Under the pieces are notes generated by a model. It ran no database searches. It worked only from the letters and a program-made list of their open reading frames with translations, and had not been told where the DNA came from. The translations under genes and the position numbers were made by a program. Positions 44,946 to 56,438 of a stretch of DNA of 64,000 nucleotides are shown piece after piece. Where the stretch lies: positions 41,538,019-41,602,018 of the forward strand of contig CM049306.1 in assembly GCA_026874595.1 (NCBI GenBank), given 5' to 3'. This stretch comes from Sipunculus nudus (lineage: Eukaryota > Annelida > Sipuncula > Golfingiida > Sipunculidae). The number at the start of each line of letters is the position of its first letter. Position 1 is the first letter of the stretch.

Positions 44946-47900
44946 AGTAAAATATTAGTAAGTTGTAACATACCTTTTCTCAGAGCTTACGCTCGTATGT
45001 ATGTTTTTGATATTATCAAGTCCAGCTAGTTTGCATTGTGTCTTTGATGTGAACCAAATTACATGCCAGGAACCCCCAAAAAACCTCGCCCTGAAAATGA
45101 GAATTTTATATGCTTATTTACCCTATCCCCGACCACCAAATTATTTCTTAAACTTTGTAAATTTTACCACAGTTGGCGCATATTTTATCAGATTATGATA
45201 CATTTTTCCATAATTGTGATGTTAACTAAAAAACATTTATGGACTCTAAGCTTAAAATCAGTCAGCTGCATATCTGTTTTTTTTTTCTAGTGGATGACCT
45301 CATGTAATGCCAATGGTTCACTCGTCTGGTTTGCTTCGTACCGTTAAAATTATTTGCATCTATTTATCTAAAACTCTGCATTTAATTTAATCCATATATA
45401 TTTTTATTTGATCGTGAGAACATGCTCTGTTTAGTACTGGTTAAATGATAGTATAGCTTAGATAGGAGTTTTATTAAAAAGGTGGTGTGTTTCCTATCTG
45501 ATAAGTGTCCTTTTATCAACATAGTCACCTGCTTTGCATCAAGGTACTTACAAATATCTACAAGCGTTTATATTTGTTTATATTTATCATCTGTCCTTCT
45601 GCCTAAATTTGACTATTAATAATTGGATGATGTAACAAATGACTTTTTACAAAAAAGTTGCAAAACATACAGAAAGAACATTAAGAAAATGTTTTACAAC
45701 ATATGTTTAAAACTATAGAGCTCTGGTCCTGAGAATTTGTTTGTAATATCCCTCTAAAATGGGCAGAAGCTGGTTCAGCAGAATGATTTTGTTCTGGTTG
45801 CCTTACTGGAATGTGGAGCCATGTGACTGTCAAATCAAATGACCCCACAGGGTGATCAGATTTGATTCTCTTTGGGTCTACCTTAACCATGTATTATGTA
45901 TGAAAAGTTTGTTTAATGAGGCATTTCAATAAAACGGGACCCGATTACTTGATAGCTGTCGCCGACAAAATTCTCTAGTGCAAAGAAAAGGTATATTGTT
46001 TATGGCTCTATGATAGTTTGTTTCCAAGTTTTATATTCACATGCAGTGCAACATTTAAACATCTTTATATCAAGCATGGGTTTTTCTATATGACATATGA
46101 ACGTAAATATTCGATTAATTTATGATTTTTTTTCATTGTATACCTGATCATACCTCACATGTAATTTACCATACGTTTTCTTCTTCGTCATTTGCTCTGT
46201 ATATGTGTATTCTTTCAGTGCCGATGGCAACTTTACTGTGAAAAGACGGGCCAAAATAGCGGTACATCACACAGGCGTGATGAAGTGGCGCCCCCCAGCG
46301 GTGTATCTTAGTTTGTGCGAGTTCAATATCGCATTTTTCCCGTTTGATGAACAGACATGCTATCTTAAGCTAGGAAGCTGGACATTTGACGGGTTTAAAG
46401 TTGATATACGTCATCAGAGATTGAAAGACGAGGAAAGTTCATTTACCTTTGTCCAGGACGGCATCAATTTACAGGAGTTCAGCGAAAGCACGGAATGGGA
46501 TGTTATTGACGTCCCCGCGCAGAAATACAACACCGTTTACCCGTGTTGTCCGGAACCTTTCCAAGATATAAAGTTCAACATAACCATCAGGAGAAAACCT
46601 CTGTTTTATATCACAAATGTTATCTTGCCTTGCGTTTCCATGTGTTGCGTCACCGTTCTTGTGTTCTTCCTACCATCACGGAGCCTGAAGAAGATATCCA
46701 TGGCAATCACTGTGATGAATTCTCTGATTGTGTTTTTACTTCTGATCATTGAGATAACGCCTCCCATATCTAGTAATACCCCTCTGTTCGGGAAGTACAT
46801 TGTATTTACTATGGTTTTGATTGTAGGCTCTATAGCCGTCAGTGTTTTTGTCATACATCTACACTTCCAGTGTCCCGTCACTCATACTTTGTCTCCTTGG
46901 ATGCGCGAGCTGTTCTTTTGTATGTTGCCCCGCCTACTTTTGATGAGGCCACCACGAGTGTTTGCAACAAGTAGCAACCAGGGGTTTCACAGAGATCTTC
47001 ACTCCAACACTAAACATGTAAAAACCAAAAATACTATAAGACAAAATTTATATGACAATTATGAGGATTTTCAAAGTGCAGCAGACGATTTGGATGATGT
47101 GGGAAGCATATTTACCCCGACGTCTTCATACCAAGATCTGAAAAAGCTTCCGAAACACTTAATGTATACGATGGTAGGTGTGTCATCTATAGCGGATTAT
47201 CTTCAGCGGAAAGAAGAAAGTAAAAAGGTTAGTAACCCACTTTTAACATTCATACAGCCCGGCCGCACTGCATTTATATCTGATCAATTTGTCGTGTTTA
47301 TAATGCAGATCCAGTTTCAAAGGTAAATGCTTAAGCAGAATGTTTTCTTTTCTAATACTGGTCATTGATTGAACAATTACTGCAGAGGAAGTTAAAAAGG
47401 TCACAACAATTCCTATTATAAACACGTGAGCTTTTATAATGATTGCTCCATGGTTGGATGCAAATTGCAAATAAAACAGCCAATAACACCTGTTAACTAG
47501 GTCTGTATAAATGGTTTTCGTGTTTATAATGGGAAATTATCATGTTGACTGCTTGTTTTGTAAAGAATAATTTACATTTCAGGCTAACATGCAGACATCA
47601 ATCATACCAGTATATCCAGTGATATGCATTTTCGTTTTTAAAATACAGGAATTTTATATTTTACTTATATTTCGATCTGATGATATTTAAAAAGAAATTT
47701 GTATGTATTTTAAATGCTGTTTTTCCGAACTCGTGATTAAAGTAAAATAAACATTTTTTTCCGACAAAAACCACAGTACATGTAATCGTATGACTTTTGT
47801 TTCAGGTGAAGGCTGATTGGCATTTCGTTGCCCAAGTAATGGACCGGTTGTTTCTGTGGGTATTCGTGGGTTCGTGTCTCATCGGGACCCTGGGTATCCT

Positions 47901-48003
47901 GATTCAGGCTCCATCACTGTACGACCGGCGGCCTGCCCTTAAAGCCGAAATCCTCGACAATGAGTGCACCGTGTCCGGCTGCCAACATTTCCTATACAGC
48001 TGA
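42196..48003 (+). CDS. Receptor gene C: divergent alpha-type nicotinic subunit with basic pore-mouth residues
   Basis: Joined exons 42196-42432, 44115-44159, 44757-44866, 46219-47227 and 47806-48003 give 532 aa, or 516 aa from Met17 (42244), which has the stronger context GCCATGG and directly precedes the hydrophobic core. Features are loop A WTPDVVLYNSAD, Cys-loop C164/C178 with FPFD, loop B GSWTFDG, and loop C VYPCCPEPFQDIKF with vicinal C240/C241 and Phe245 in place of the second Tyr. The loop-D Trp is Phe91, a conservative aromatic. M1 has Pro268-Cys269. The M1-M2 linker and M2 are unlike genes A and B: LPSRSLKKISMAITV puts Arg285 at -4' and Lys288 at -1', where cation-selective nAChRs carry Asp and Glu. 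N298 is at 9' and E309 at 20'. M3, a loop of about 125 residues and M4 (LFLWVFVGSCLIGTLGILIQ) follow, with a Cys-containing tail. Confidence 0.92.
42433..44114 (+). other. Gene C intron 1
   Basis: AT-rich without coding signal, with a G15 run at 43859-43873. Confidence 0.7.
44115..44159 (+). CDS. Gene C exon 2 (45 bp, loop D)
   Basis: DVKNQIITTNVFVEQ between TATTTTCAG and GTCAGTAAGT. It is the closest of the three to the canonical nAChR exon, with Phe where Trp is usual. Confidence 0.9.
44757..44866 (+). CDS. Gene C exon 3 (110 bp, loop A)
   Basis: EWEDYKLRWNPSDY through WTPDVVLYN, acceptor TAATCTATAG and donor AACAG|GTTAGT, phase 2. Confidence 0.92.
44867..46218 (+). other. Gene C intron 3
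   Basis: It starts with a (GA)n tract at about 44907-44942. The short open frames in it are not part of the receptor and show no domain. Confidence 0.7.
46219..47227 (+). CDS. Gene C exon 4: Cys-loop, M1-M3, cytoplasmic loop
   Basis: 1009 bp, acceptor TATTCTTTCAG, ending ESKK at AAG|GTTAGT. The frame remains open 32 codons beyond the donor, to TAA near 47326. Confidence 0.92.
47806..48003 (+). CDS. Gene C exon 5: M4 and C-terminus
   Basis: VKADWHFVAQVMDRLFLW opens the exon after TTTGTTTCAG. The tail after M4 has two cysteines (NECTVSGCQ). Stop TGA 48001-48003. Confidence 0.92.
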   Translation: MKADWHFVAQVMDRLFLWVFVGSCLIGTLGILIQAPSLYDRRPALKAEILDNECTVSGCQHFLYS

Positions 48004-48976
48004 TTTAAACACTCTGATTACAACGTACCGATTTTAAAGCACTTAGTCGATTGTCAGTTTATATTTAGAACAGTTGGATCACGAATAATTCCATAATAAC
48101 GACACAAGTATCATGCACTCCATATTGTGTTTGTAGGCGAAGATTACACGTGTTTACATGAACATTTAACGCTTATATACGGGAGAACAGCAACAGAATT
48201 GCGAATACACTTTATCTGGTTCCGTAGGTATACCCTCACCCGTCTGTGTCTCTTCATTCTGGAGTTTGTACTCAATCTTCACTCCCACTCTCTAATGTCG
48301 CTTCATTTATACACAGGGATGACGTGGTAGAATGTTCCAAATATTTCTCCCATTTCTTCAGGGACCCGCCGTGTGGACGTGATTTTCAAGTGTCATGTGT
48401 GTAGGCTTCGCCACGTCGACCAACATGAGTCTTCCAGTAGTGTTTAACTTATTTATGGTTTAATTAACGTGCGTAATTATGGTAAATGATGAGATGCAGG
48501 TTTTCTATTACTTTTACCAAACAATATATATAGTGCTAGGATTACAATAACATTTGTAATAACATTTGTATAATATACGACTCTGAAATACTGGTCATTC
48601 TGCTTTTCCCCTCCAAACTATACTTCTACAACTTTCTTGTTTAGCAAAATGTTTTGACACCGTCCCAAAATGAGGCGTAAAGCCGCGCGTCCATTGTACG
48701 GGTAAGTGAACCCCTCAAAGGGAAGTATAACCGATTGTATCCATGTGTACTTTGTGGAGTGTGGTCTGGCCAACGGTTACTTCTGTTCTGGGTACGGAAA
48801 CGTATACGTGAACATGTTCGGTGCCATTTTGGAGTCTAGAAAGACTTGAAATTCGTATGGACAAACGTATATATAGGACGCTCGCAATCATACACGCATG
48901 TAAGGCATGTGTATTAAGGGGAAATAACTTCATGAAATATCTTCCGTTACAGCAGTTGAGTGCATATTATGTTACG

Positions 48977-49065
48977 AATAAACTCTATCGTCCTGATGTC
49001 GATATAGAGAAACCCGTCTCTACGAGGAAACCATGGACAGACTAAGATAACGAATTTCAAATAAA
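48977..49065 (+). promoter_or_regulatory. Candidate polyadenylation signals for gene C
   Basis: AATAAA at 48977-48982 and again at 49060-49065, the second followed by a run of A at about 49089. They lie about 1 kb past the gene C stop codon. Motif evidence only. Confidence 0.2.
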
Positions 49066-51187
49066 CGCTGCTGAAATGATTTAATATTAAAAAAAAAACA
49101 TACTCAATTATAAAGACGCATGACTACATATATCAGAGTAAATGGAATTACTGTGGAGAGAAATTAGGAGATGAAACCGATGAAATCAAGTACTAAATTT
49201 CTGGGTAGTTCTATCTCATTCGCACTAGAGGCGTGCATGCGGGCAGTAAATGGTGTATTTTGTCTCATTTCGACAGAATGGGTCAACTTTATAGTCCGTT
49301 CCATCAACGGATGCCAATCGGGTGTTTGACAATAATTAGGGTATACTGATATTTCTGTAAATTATACTACAAAGACAGACAATTATGTGCATTCCTGCAA
49401 AAGACAATGAAAGATTTTAGTCAAACCTATTAAATATTCACTTTGCAGTCTTTTAGTCTTTTTGTTAGCGATGTATTTTAATATATTTATGGTACCAACT
49501 GCTCTACCATCATCCAATCAAAAGGTGCCAATGACCCTGACACTTCAGTCAATATGTGGTGAGAGGAAAATACGTTTGTTCTCCTGTATTAAATTAATTG
49601 TTCCACAGTATGGTAGTGTTTTCCTTGAAAATAATTTTGGGAGTACCTGATTTATTGACTTGCAGATGTTTTTTTTTCAAAATAAACTGACTTTTGAATA
49701 AATAATGCCAGTAACCGATGGGTGGATTTTGATGAGACGGACTATAATCAATAGAGATGAAGATACATGTATATCTTCTGATGTATTGTTAATCGTGCTC
49801 AGAAGCATAATGGCGCTACAATACTTACACCGTCTTCTTAATCAGTTGAAAAGATTGTTTAAAGCCTGACCCTCGTAAAATCATATTTATTCGCCGGAAA
49901 ACTTGTAAAATATTTTGCAGGTCAAATTGAGAAAACTAAATTTCATGACAGTGACAGATGTGTTTTGGTGTAAATGTTTTTACTACATTTGGTGTTCCAG
50001 CGTACAGAGCACTATTATACATGCGTTGAAAGCAATACTGTGTACCAGTCGAGCGATGTGTATGATATATTAAATTATAAAAACACCCACAAGAAGGATT
50101 GTGATTTTTTTCGGCATTGAATGGTTGTTTTGTTGGCTGATAGGCCTGTATTTTAACTGGCCGGTAGGTTTACCTGTTAAAAATGGTACTAAAGCCTGAA
50201 TAACAGATTTTGTTTTTTTTTATTGGGGAAGCACCTGTGGAACAATCAACTGATTTGTGGGGGATAATCTGGATGACCCTAATGTCTCAGTTTACAGTAT
50301 TATTTTCTATTGGGAAAGGGCAGTTTTATCATTCCAGCCTAGGGCTTAAGGGGCCGCCTTTGTTCAGTCAGGTTGAGCTGACCTGTGATATAACCATTCA
50401 GTTGGTGAATCATGACTTGGCATGCATCATTCCAGAGGTATATATATGATCTCTGAATGTGTTTTTTATATAATCATTATACAGTGGCGGATCCAGGGTG
50501 GGTTGGGGACCCCCCCCCCCCTTTATAATACCATTTATTATCATAAGTGTCTCTATTGGTGTGCCAATCCTATGATCTACTTCAAAATGAGACATGACAG
50601 ACCTTTATAAAATCTGCTTGCAGTTAACCTTATGTATCAGATAAGAAGTTATACAGAAGTAAGAAGCCAGCCTTTTAATTGATTTGCTCTGCTCCTACTT
50701 AAGAGTACATTGAGTAATTAATTAAGAAACTATTTTTATGTTATTTCGAGCTGAATGCAGGCCCGCCGATGTCATTATACGCTCCTCACGCAGCGGTTGT
50801 AACTGCAGTCGTCCTTAATATCTTTTTGTGTAACCGCTGTTTGGCATGGCAAGGTTCTCTGGGCAGGAACACCAGGGTGCGCAGAGCACGGAATTGTTAT
50901 CAGTCTACTTAAAGCGTGGTATCGCATTGTGCATTCAGCCCAAATTTAAACATATGCGACACCCGCTTTCGTTGGTCTGATATAACGCCTTTTCTGGCAT
51001 AAAGCCAATGAGAGCTTGTGCCCCTTTTTATAAAATAAAATAGTTCCATTCTCCGTTAAACTTGTGTTCCATTATTTATGTCTTATAAACAATATAAATT
51101 CTATCGAACGAATCGATTCAAACTTTATTATTTACACTCAGATTTCAACACTCGTCATTGCTGCACGTATATACTCTTACCAATAAA

Positions 51188-51193
<6 letters not shown>

Positions 51194-51239
<46 letters not shown>
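51194..51239. repeat. (TA)n microsatellite
   Basis: About 46 bp of TA dinucleotides. Confidence 0.95.
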
Positions 51240-51242
<3 letters not shown>

Positions 51243-53114
51243 ATGGTTCATTGCCATGGTGGTCAGAAGAAGAGATCATTATTGAACAGTTTGAAGGAGT
51301 AGGTCACTATACTCTGTGTTAATAAAATTTTACCTGCCAGACACAGTATGACATGCATATCCTACATGTCTAATATATTCAGAGTTACAAGTGTTTTTCA
51401 CACTTTTGCCTTTTTTTGTTTAGTTATTGTTTCGTGTTTACCCATTTGTAAAATATAATAGGTTTTAAAAATATATCCTGAAAAAAAAAAATACTATAAA
51501 CCAGTTGAATCAACAGCAGGTGAAAAACAGGGTTCTCATCTGTTGATAGTAATGTTTGGATAGGATAATTTTGTTATGTACACAGGCTATAATAGAGTAC
51601 ACGGATCCCGGAACACCTGTGTAAATATATACCCATATCTTGGACGATATAGCTCAATATATCCCCTGACACTGACATGTTACTAAAACTGGCCCCGCCT
51701 GTCCCGGCATGCGCAACCTGACTTGGGAAGGCCGTGCGATGATACCGTGGATTTGATGGGAGCACGCAGGCCAGTAGGATAGGGCTATAAGCAAGGGGGT
51801 CTGGAAAGATAGTCTTGGAACAGAACATCAAAGATATACTGGCACTATGATATACTGGCACTATATATACAAGAAGCATAGGCTTGGATAGAACTCAAGT
51901 GCATTGAAAAATATTTCCTACAGATGCGTTGGCAATTTTAGTTACATGCTGTAATACTATAGACGTGAAAATATATCACACATGTTCAGTTCAGGTAGCA
52001 TACCTGGCACACACCTCTAAATTTAAAATCAACCCAGAAGCTATTTGAGATGCATATTAGACCCCACGAAGTATAAAACTGCTACAGAGCTCTTTCTAAT
52101 CTAAAGATTTCTAGTTCATGGAATTCACATTCATTATCATATGAAATTTTAACATTTTTAGAAAATTTAAAATTGTTGAATAGTATATAATTTTAAGCAA
52201 CCGTTAACAGCAACCCAATTTTTCATAGGCTATTATCATACTACTTGATACGATCTCAAAACTTTTTTTTGTGTATCATGTTTTATTCATACTTATTTTT
52301 TTTCGTTTTGTCGCATACGCACTCCGCCTGCCGGATTCACGCATAACGAATCTCATTATTTATTTTGTCAATACCGATTTTATCCGCATTCCGCATGCTG
52401 CATTCTGTACATTGGGATTCTTAGCTTAAGGCTGGCCTGCAACTTTCCTTTCCTAGCTGTGCTGCGGTTTCCATTCGATTGGGCCACGACTTGCTTCCAT
52501 TTCCTACGATACACAACAACCTAGACATGCGATTTCAACTATTTCCTATATTATAAGTGTTGTAACAGCTCAGATTAGCATGAAAGGCTTTTATTCTTCG
52601 TTCATTTCTTCAACGTGATGTATACATACATTGTTATATATTACGTGTCGTAATTTTCTCTATCTGATAGGTAAAGTGCATGTAGGTAAAAATACTCACA
52701 TACTTCTCGAAATTATAGCAATGAGGCGAGCTTCAGAACAGAAAAAATAAGACATAAAGATGATAGTACAAATTAAGCTAGAAGAAAACTTCTCAAGTCA
52801 GACCGTTAGCACAAAAATAGTTAATAAAGAGAGTGAAAAAGTGCACAGTGGAGATATAATTATATAACATATATGTTATGATGCATCATACAACATGGGG
52901 CGAGAAGATCGGTTACACAGCTTCATCACAAAGAAACATGTCAGAGAGCTTACCGTAAATAATGCACACAGTTCGGGTTAACTCTATAACAACTAGAATA
53001 CGGGTAGTCGAGAAGCGACTACGTGTATCCGCCAAAATCCGAGTGGAACGGGTGAAGTGAGGCATGGATTGAGTGGCAAGGGGAAATAGAGTGAGGTGTG
53101 TTGCATATTAGCAT

Positions 53115-53975
53115 GAATGTCTGCAGCTGAAATGTATCTGTAGGTTGCGCCACCTACCACAAATCCAGAAAGCTGTCCAAGTTGTATACATATGCAAAAT
53201 TTTAGGCAGAAAAGTCAAAACACTACATGTATACGAGTGATTTTATCCCACAGCAGACAAACAGAAGGACTTGTGCAAAAATGGTGGCAGGTAGCGCCAC
53301 CAATTTTGTGTATGATTACAAGCTATGTGAGATCTATACACATGCAAATTTTCAGGGGGATATGTCCAACCAGTACTTAGATATAAGCCTGAATGTCTGC
53401 AGCGTTAACATAAATGAAGGTGTCGCCACCTGCCAAAAAATCGAGAAAGCTATCCAAGATGTATAAACACGCAAAATTTTTAGGCAGATAAGTCAAACCA
53501 CTACAGAGATATGAGTGATTTTAGCCAACGGCAGACAAACAGACAGACGCTGTGCAAAAATGGTTGCAGGTGGTGCCTCCAGTTTTGTGTATGATAAAGA
53601 GCTATGTAAGATCTAAACACATGCAAAATTTTGGCCCAATCGGTCAAACAGTTCCCGAGATATGAGCTTGAATGTCTGCAGCGCGAACGTGAATGTAGGT
53701 GGCGCCACCTATCATAAAATCAAGAAAGCTATTCAGGATATGTATACGCATGCCGAATTTCAGGTGAATTAGTCAAACCACTGCAGAGATATGAGTGATT
53801 CTAACCCAAGGCAGGTGAACAGATGGACACTGTGCAAACATGGTTGCAGGTGGCGCGACCATTTTTTTGTGTATGTTATAGAGCCATCCAAGGGCTACAT
53901 TTGTACAAAATTTTTTTCCTGATCGGCCAAACGGTTCCCGACATATGTGGGTTAATGTATGGAAACAGACGCACA
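53115..53975. repeat. Tandem array of about 277-bp units
   Basis: Three full units and a partial fourth, each opening with GAATGTCTGCAGC (53115, 53391, 53670). Each contains GTAGGTGGCGCCACCT or a variant, AGAAAGCTATCCAAGAT, a CATATGCAAAATTTTAGGC-like segment, GGCAGACAAACAGA and a second GGTGGCGCCACC. Unit spacing is 276 and 279 bp. Confidence 0.85.
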
Positions 53976-54164
53976 AATGGACGCTGGGCAGAGAGGAAAG
54001 GTCAGAGGTCAACGCAAATTGGTTAGGCACCAGATCACATGTGACCTGATAACTGGTGTAAGTTTCGGAAAAATCCGTCCTGTAGTCTCAGAGGAGTTCT
54101 CCGAAAACGAACGCGGCGGCGGTGGCGCGGGCGACGGCGGAACCCGGTCAAAAACATAGTATCC

Positions 54165-54690
54165 GCAAAACTTCGTTCCAAGTCCTGGTGCAAGTCCAAA
54201 TAGAAGTTCAAGTCCGAATCCTTGAGGTTCAAGCCGAAGTCCATTTCTTCGAGTCGGAGCGCAATAAACATATTTTACAAAAGTATACTTTAAAATGAAA
54301 ATATCATATTGTCAGTTATGTTATTGTTAGTTTACACACGCTTTTAACTTTAATGATAATTACATTAAGTTTCCGATGCAGAGATATATCAAATTTTTTT
54401 CTGTCACAAGTTCGCATAGAACTCTTCACATGCTGTACATTTTTCTTAAAGCCAGGCTCGTGTGAGAGTTTTTTTTTCTGGATTCAATATGGACTCGACC
54501 TTATTTTTCGAGTCCCGATCTCCAGGTCCGGGTACAAGTCACAGTTTCAGTAAACCAACTTAAGCCTGTTATTCTGCGTCTTTAAGTCGATTTCGATTAA
54601 AATAACATTAGTGACTTAAGTCACCTGGCGGGCTGAAATGCTAAGCCTGCACCAAGGAGGCCTGGGCTTAAAGTCCAAGTTTCATGCACT
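54165..54690. repeat. GAGTCC/AAGTCC-rich dispersed repeat, copy 2
   Basis: AAGTCC, CAAGTCCGAATCC and GAGTCGGAGC motifs, then TTTACACACGC...TTTCCGATGC and a closing CGAGTCCCGATCTCCAGG. The order matches copy 1 at 35262-35665. Confidence 0.65.
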
Positions 54691-54865
54691 TTTATAAGTT
54701 AAAAATGCGTAATGTACCCTTTTAATAAGTTAATACAGTGCTTACAACACCGTTTCAAGCTGAACGAGATCGAATTTATGCTCAATTTTATCCGTGAAAC
54801 ATCACGGTAATCACGCTGCTGAGTGCAAAGGTGCACTCGGAGATGAGCGGTGGGCGTGTCTTCAG

Positions 54866-54880
54866 TGACGTCACGTGTGG
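54866..54880 (+). promoter_or_regulatory. CRE/E-box composite, left copy
   Basis: TGACGTCACGTGTGG, a full CRE overlapping an E-box, 102 bp upstream of the ATG of the THAP-like ORF. An exact inverted copy lies at 57598-57612. Confidence 0.5.
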
Positions 54881-54981
54881 CACGGCTGGGTAAACATCAC
54901 ATGGGTCAACATGCCGCGTCTTGCCGGTCTGCATCCTTGACTGCCGTGTTTTTTCCCCTCGACAAACATTGTAGTATCAAA

Positions 54982-55398
54982 ATGACGAAGCGAGATGTTC
55001 TTAGTGGATGCAATAATACCAACAAGGATAGTGTGAACGTCCACAATTGGCCGAAAGACGTACGTTTAGGGAAAAAGTGGGACCTGTCAGACAAAGACGA
55101 GCTGATTTTAGGTCGGGAACTCCTGGCAAAACTTTCCAGTGTCATGTATGGGGCACAATTTCGGATCCCGGACGATTTTTAAAACTATCAGCAATGGTAG
55201 GCCGGATATATAAAAAAACAAATAGATCTGATACAACGGGCAATTCCGAGTATAAATCCACAAGAACCCGCTGCAAGACAGTGGATCCAGCCTTGCTTCA
55301 ACTTCAGTCAAGGGCCGGGGCAAGATAACGCCGCAAAGCGCCCGAGGTACTCGCTGGGCGTGAAGCCTGCTAAGTCACAAGAAAAGGGCTCCATAACT
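54982..55398 (+). pseudogene. Decayed THAP-type zinc-finger exon
   Basis: The frame from ATG 54982 (A at -3) reads MTKRDVLSGCNN, then VNVHNWPKDVRLGKKW and ends SSVMYGAQFRIPDDF at TAA 55180-55182. Order and spacing match the THAP DNA-binding domain (C2CH zinc module, N-terminal). Three of the four zinc ligands are changed: Asp for the first Cys, Tyr for the third, Gln for the His. In another frame the middle reads VRQRRADF, the usual THAP continuation after the Trp, which indicates frameshifts. A further frame continues with basic sequence (NAAKRPRYSLGVKPAKS) to a donor-like ACT|GTGAGTAA at 55398. It is most simply a broken, unprocessed THAP gene. Confidence 0.55.
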
Positions 55399-55830
55399 GT
55401 GAGTAAATTGACTGCTTACAGGAAAGTTATTTATTTATTTTAAATTTTAAGAAATTGTCACGTGATTTGAATATACCTTATTATCGCCCATGTAAACACG
55501 GTTGTTGTATACTTAATCTTCTCCGAGGCCTAGTGCAAAGTTGTTGCATTTTTGTGCCCTTTTGTTCCAGGGAAATCTGTGAACACCCACCACTCCTGCC
55601 AAATTGGCTTTTCAGTCAGCCAGCAAATTAGGGGTGCGTCAAGGGGAGTCTCCATAACCCCCATTTTTTTGTTAACAAAATACAGTGGCCACTCCGATTT
55701 AAATAATCATTTAATGCTTACAGTTGTGACATTTTGCCTTATTTAACAAATATTATTACACATGCACAATTTTATTTCAATAAAGCATAAATACTATGAA
55801 TATTGTGTGATAAGATCTTATGACATTTTA

Positions 55831-55833
<3 letters not shown>

Positions 55834-55888
<55 letters not shown>
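55834..55888. repeat. (TA)n microsatellite
   Basis: About 54 bp of TA dinucleotides inside the presumed intron of the THAP relic. Confidence 0.95.
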
Positions 55889-55891
<3 letters not shown>

Positions 55892-55961
55892 ATTTACAAA
55901 TGAAGAAGTTATCTTTTAGTTGTCCTGGAAATCAATGAAAATGGCATAGTTTCAAATTCAG

Positions 55962-56195
55962 GTTGCCCAGTGAATGTATCCTCAGAAAATGCTGGTGTCC
56001 AGTGCTCACTGAATGGTGAAGCTTTGGTTGGCCAAAATACAGAAGATAGCAGCATCTTCAGTGATGAAGAAGAAGCAGATGATAATGATGATGATGAAAC
56101 ACCACCAGTTTATAAAGATGATGAATACTTCCCCGCTGATGATGAAGATTATGATACCGATTTACCCTTCGATGAACTTATTGTTAAATATTTAA
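55962..56195 (+). pseudogene. Acidic exon remnant, possible second exon of the THAP relic
   Basis: After an acceptor-like AAATTCAG the frame encodes a Ser/acidic stretch (SSIFSDEEEADDNDDDE, then YFPADDEDYDTDLPFDE). It then becomes hydrophobic AT-driven sequence, so the coding part probably ends near 56190. Acidic linkers of this kind are common after THAP domains, but the reading phase does not join cleanly to 55398. It could be an exon of another gene. Confidence 0.35.
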
Positions 56196-56438
56196 TCTTT
56201 ATAAATTTGATATTTATTATAGATTATTCTAATATCAGTATATAAAATATGCAGTTAAGAAAATGAGATAAGTTTATTCAATCTGTTTATGCTGACTGAC
56301 TTTATTCAGGCACCGCTAAAAAATAATTGCCTTGATGTCTGTCCATCAGTCCTTGGTCCGTCCATCTTTCCTATAAATCCAAATCCAACGCAGCTTCCAA
56401 GCACATACATGTATGTACCTTAAGATCCTCTTAATGCC

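Larger units (their letters stand above)
48004..53114. other. Gene-poor stretch downstream of the receptor cluster
   Basis: No coding exon found. It includes a GGCGGATCCAGGGTGGG...C12 dispersed-repeat fragment (50485-50525) and a CAGCGGTT/AACCGCTG hairpin relic (about 50791-50839) related to that at 19.15 kb. Confidence 0.5.
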
